From Halocafeteria seosinensis (lineage: Eukaryota > Sar > Bigyra > Bicosoecida): 18,157 bases of DNA. The DNA lies in assembly GCA_001687465.1 (NCBI GenBank), contig LVLI01000103.1:1-18157 (forward strand). The letters are read 5' to 3'. Below the pieces are notes generated by a model that saw only the letters and a program-made list of their open reading frames with translations, made no database searches and had not been told where the DNA came from. Shown piece after piece: positions 17,498 through 18,157 of this stretch. A program made the translations under genes and the position numbers. Each line of letters opens with the position of its first letter. Position 1 is the first letter of the stretch.

Positions 17498-18157
17498 ATG
17501 GACAGCCGTGAACGTACCGAGATCGCCACTCAACCCGAGGTGGACATTCAAACTCAGGGCGATAACATACAAACTGATGAAAATATTGTTTTCCTCGACG
17601 CATCATCCAGTACAGTATTTTATACTCTATATGTACGTACTAATGGCGTTCTACAAAATGGAAACTATATTCGCGTACGCAGGCCCGAGTGCAACAGCCG
17701 AGTCGGGGAAGAAGAAGAAGAGGGCTCGCAAACGCACGCTGCCTCTCCATGTCGAGAAGGTAAAAGAGCTGCAATTAAAATTCCCATGGATTTATGTAAA
17801 TAGACAGTCACAGGAATCCTTGTGGCGTCAAATTAAAGTCACTTGTCGACCTTGTAACGCCATTCTCAGTGCCAAAGACGACTGCGATTTAGCGAGACAC
17901 GCCAAAGGGTCTAAACACTGCAAGCTGGCTGGGGTAAGTTTGGCGTCACTGATGCAACAATGATGTCGCCAACAGTATATGAACTATAATTTACCGTAAG
18001 ACATTGTTATGGTGCAGACTGATTCCCAGAAAGCCGTGGGAGAGAAGCGGACGATCAGCTCCTATTTCGAGGATGAGGACAAAGCCATATCGGCTTTGAT
18101 ATCGGGTAAGCTCACTACAGCCGGACTCTGTCCGAATGTTATCGAGCGAGTTGCAAA
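17498..18157 (+). CDS. Zinc-finger protein resembling hAT-transposon-derived genes (3'-truncated by window)
   Basis: Proposed exons are 17498-17609, 17683-17933 and 18018 to the right edge, with phases matching at both introns (73 and 84 nt). The protein begins MDSRERTEIATQPEVDIQTQ, then a basic nuclear-localisation-like run (GKKKKRARKRTLP). A zinc finger follows: FPWIYVN, CRPC (C-x2-C), then RHAKGSKH (H-x5-H). This arrangement is typical of the N-terminal finger in hAT transposases and their domesticated relatives. Downstream lie ISSYFEDEDK and LCPNVIERVA. The catalytic or dimerisation region lies outside the window, so it cannot be decided whether this is an active transposase, a relic or a host gene. 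The first intron has a weak donor (GTACAG). An alternative start inside the second frame near 17643, without that intron, is possible. Confidence 0.5.

Overview
This is a eukaryotic nuclear window, almost certainly from a protist. Every substantial gene is cut by short GT-AG introns, mostly 59-103 nt, and the reading frames only make sense after splicing; there is no operon structure. The proteins are conserved eukaryotic types (PRP4 spliceosomal kinase, TMEM63/CSC1 channel, ACAA2-type thiolase, carboxypeptidase Y). The lineage cannot be fixed from sequence alone: a stramenopile alga or similar protist is possible, but that is inference.

Layout. (1) 1-3269, minus: the 5' part of a secreted or surface protein gene. 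It has a signal peptide, nine small exons that each carry a cysteine-rich ephrin-receptor-like (GCC2/GCC3-type) repeat, then a long Thr/Ser/Pro-rich mucin-like tandem-repeat exon that runs off the left edge. (2) 3270-6568: a gene-poor stretch with decayed material: a possible cupredoxin relic, two relics of a LINE-like retrotransposon 3' end, an isolated first-exon fragment resembling a short-chain dehydrogenase, and short repeats. (3) 6569-10382, plus: a complete five-exon TMEM63/CSC1 (DUF221) mechanosensitive channel-like gene, about 1173 aa. (4) 10932-13254, plus: a complete four-exon PRP4-like kinase, about 705 aa. (5) 13315-14832, minus: a complete five-exon mitochondrial-type 3-ketoacyl-CoA thiolase, 400 aa, tail to tail with the kinase gene with 60 bp between stop codons. 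(6) 15170-17094, minus: a complete six-exon carboxypeptidase Y-like S10 peptidase, 449 aa. (7) 17498-end, plus: the start of a zinc-finger gene resembling hAT-transposon-derived proteins, cut by the right edge.

The genes do not form a pathway; they look like ordinary unrelated neighbours. The part most worth pursuing is the left-hand surface-protein gene. There a two-exon module appears to have been duplicated, the mucin repeats form a 690-bp higher-order array, and the splice acceptor that joins the two halves lies in sequence present in every repeat copy. Frame-preserving splice variants that differ by whole repeats are therefore possible in principle.
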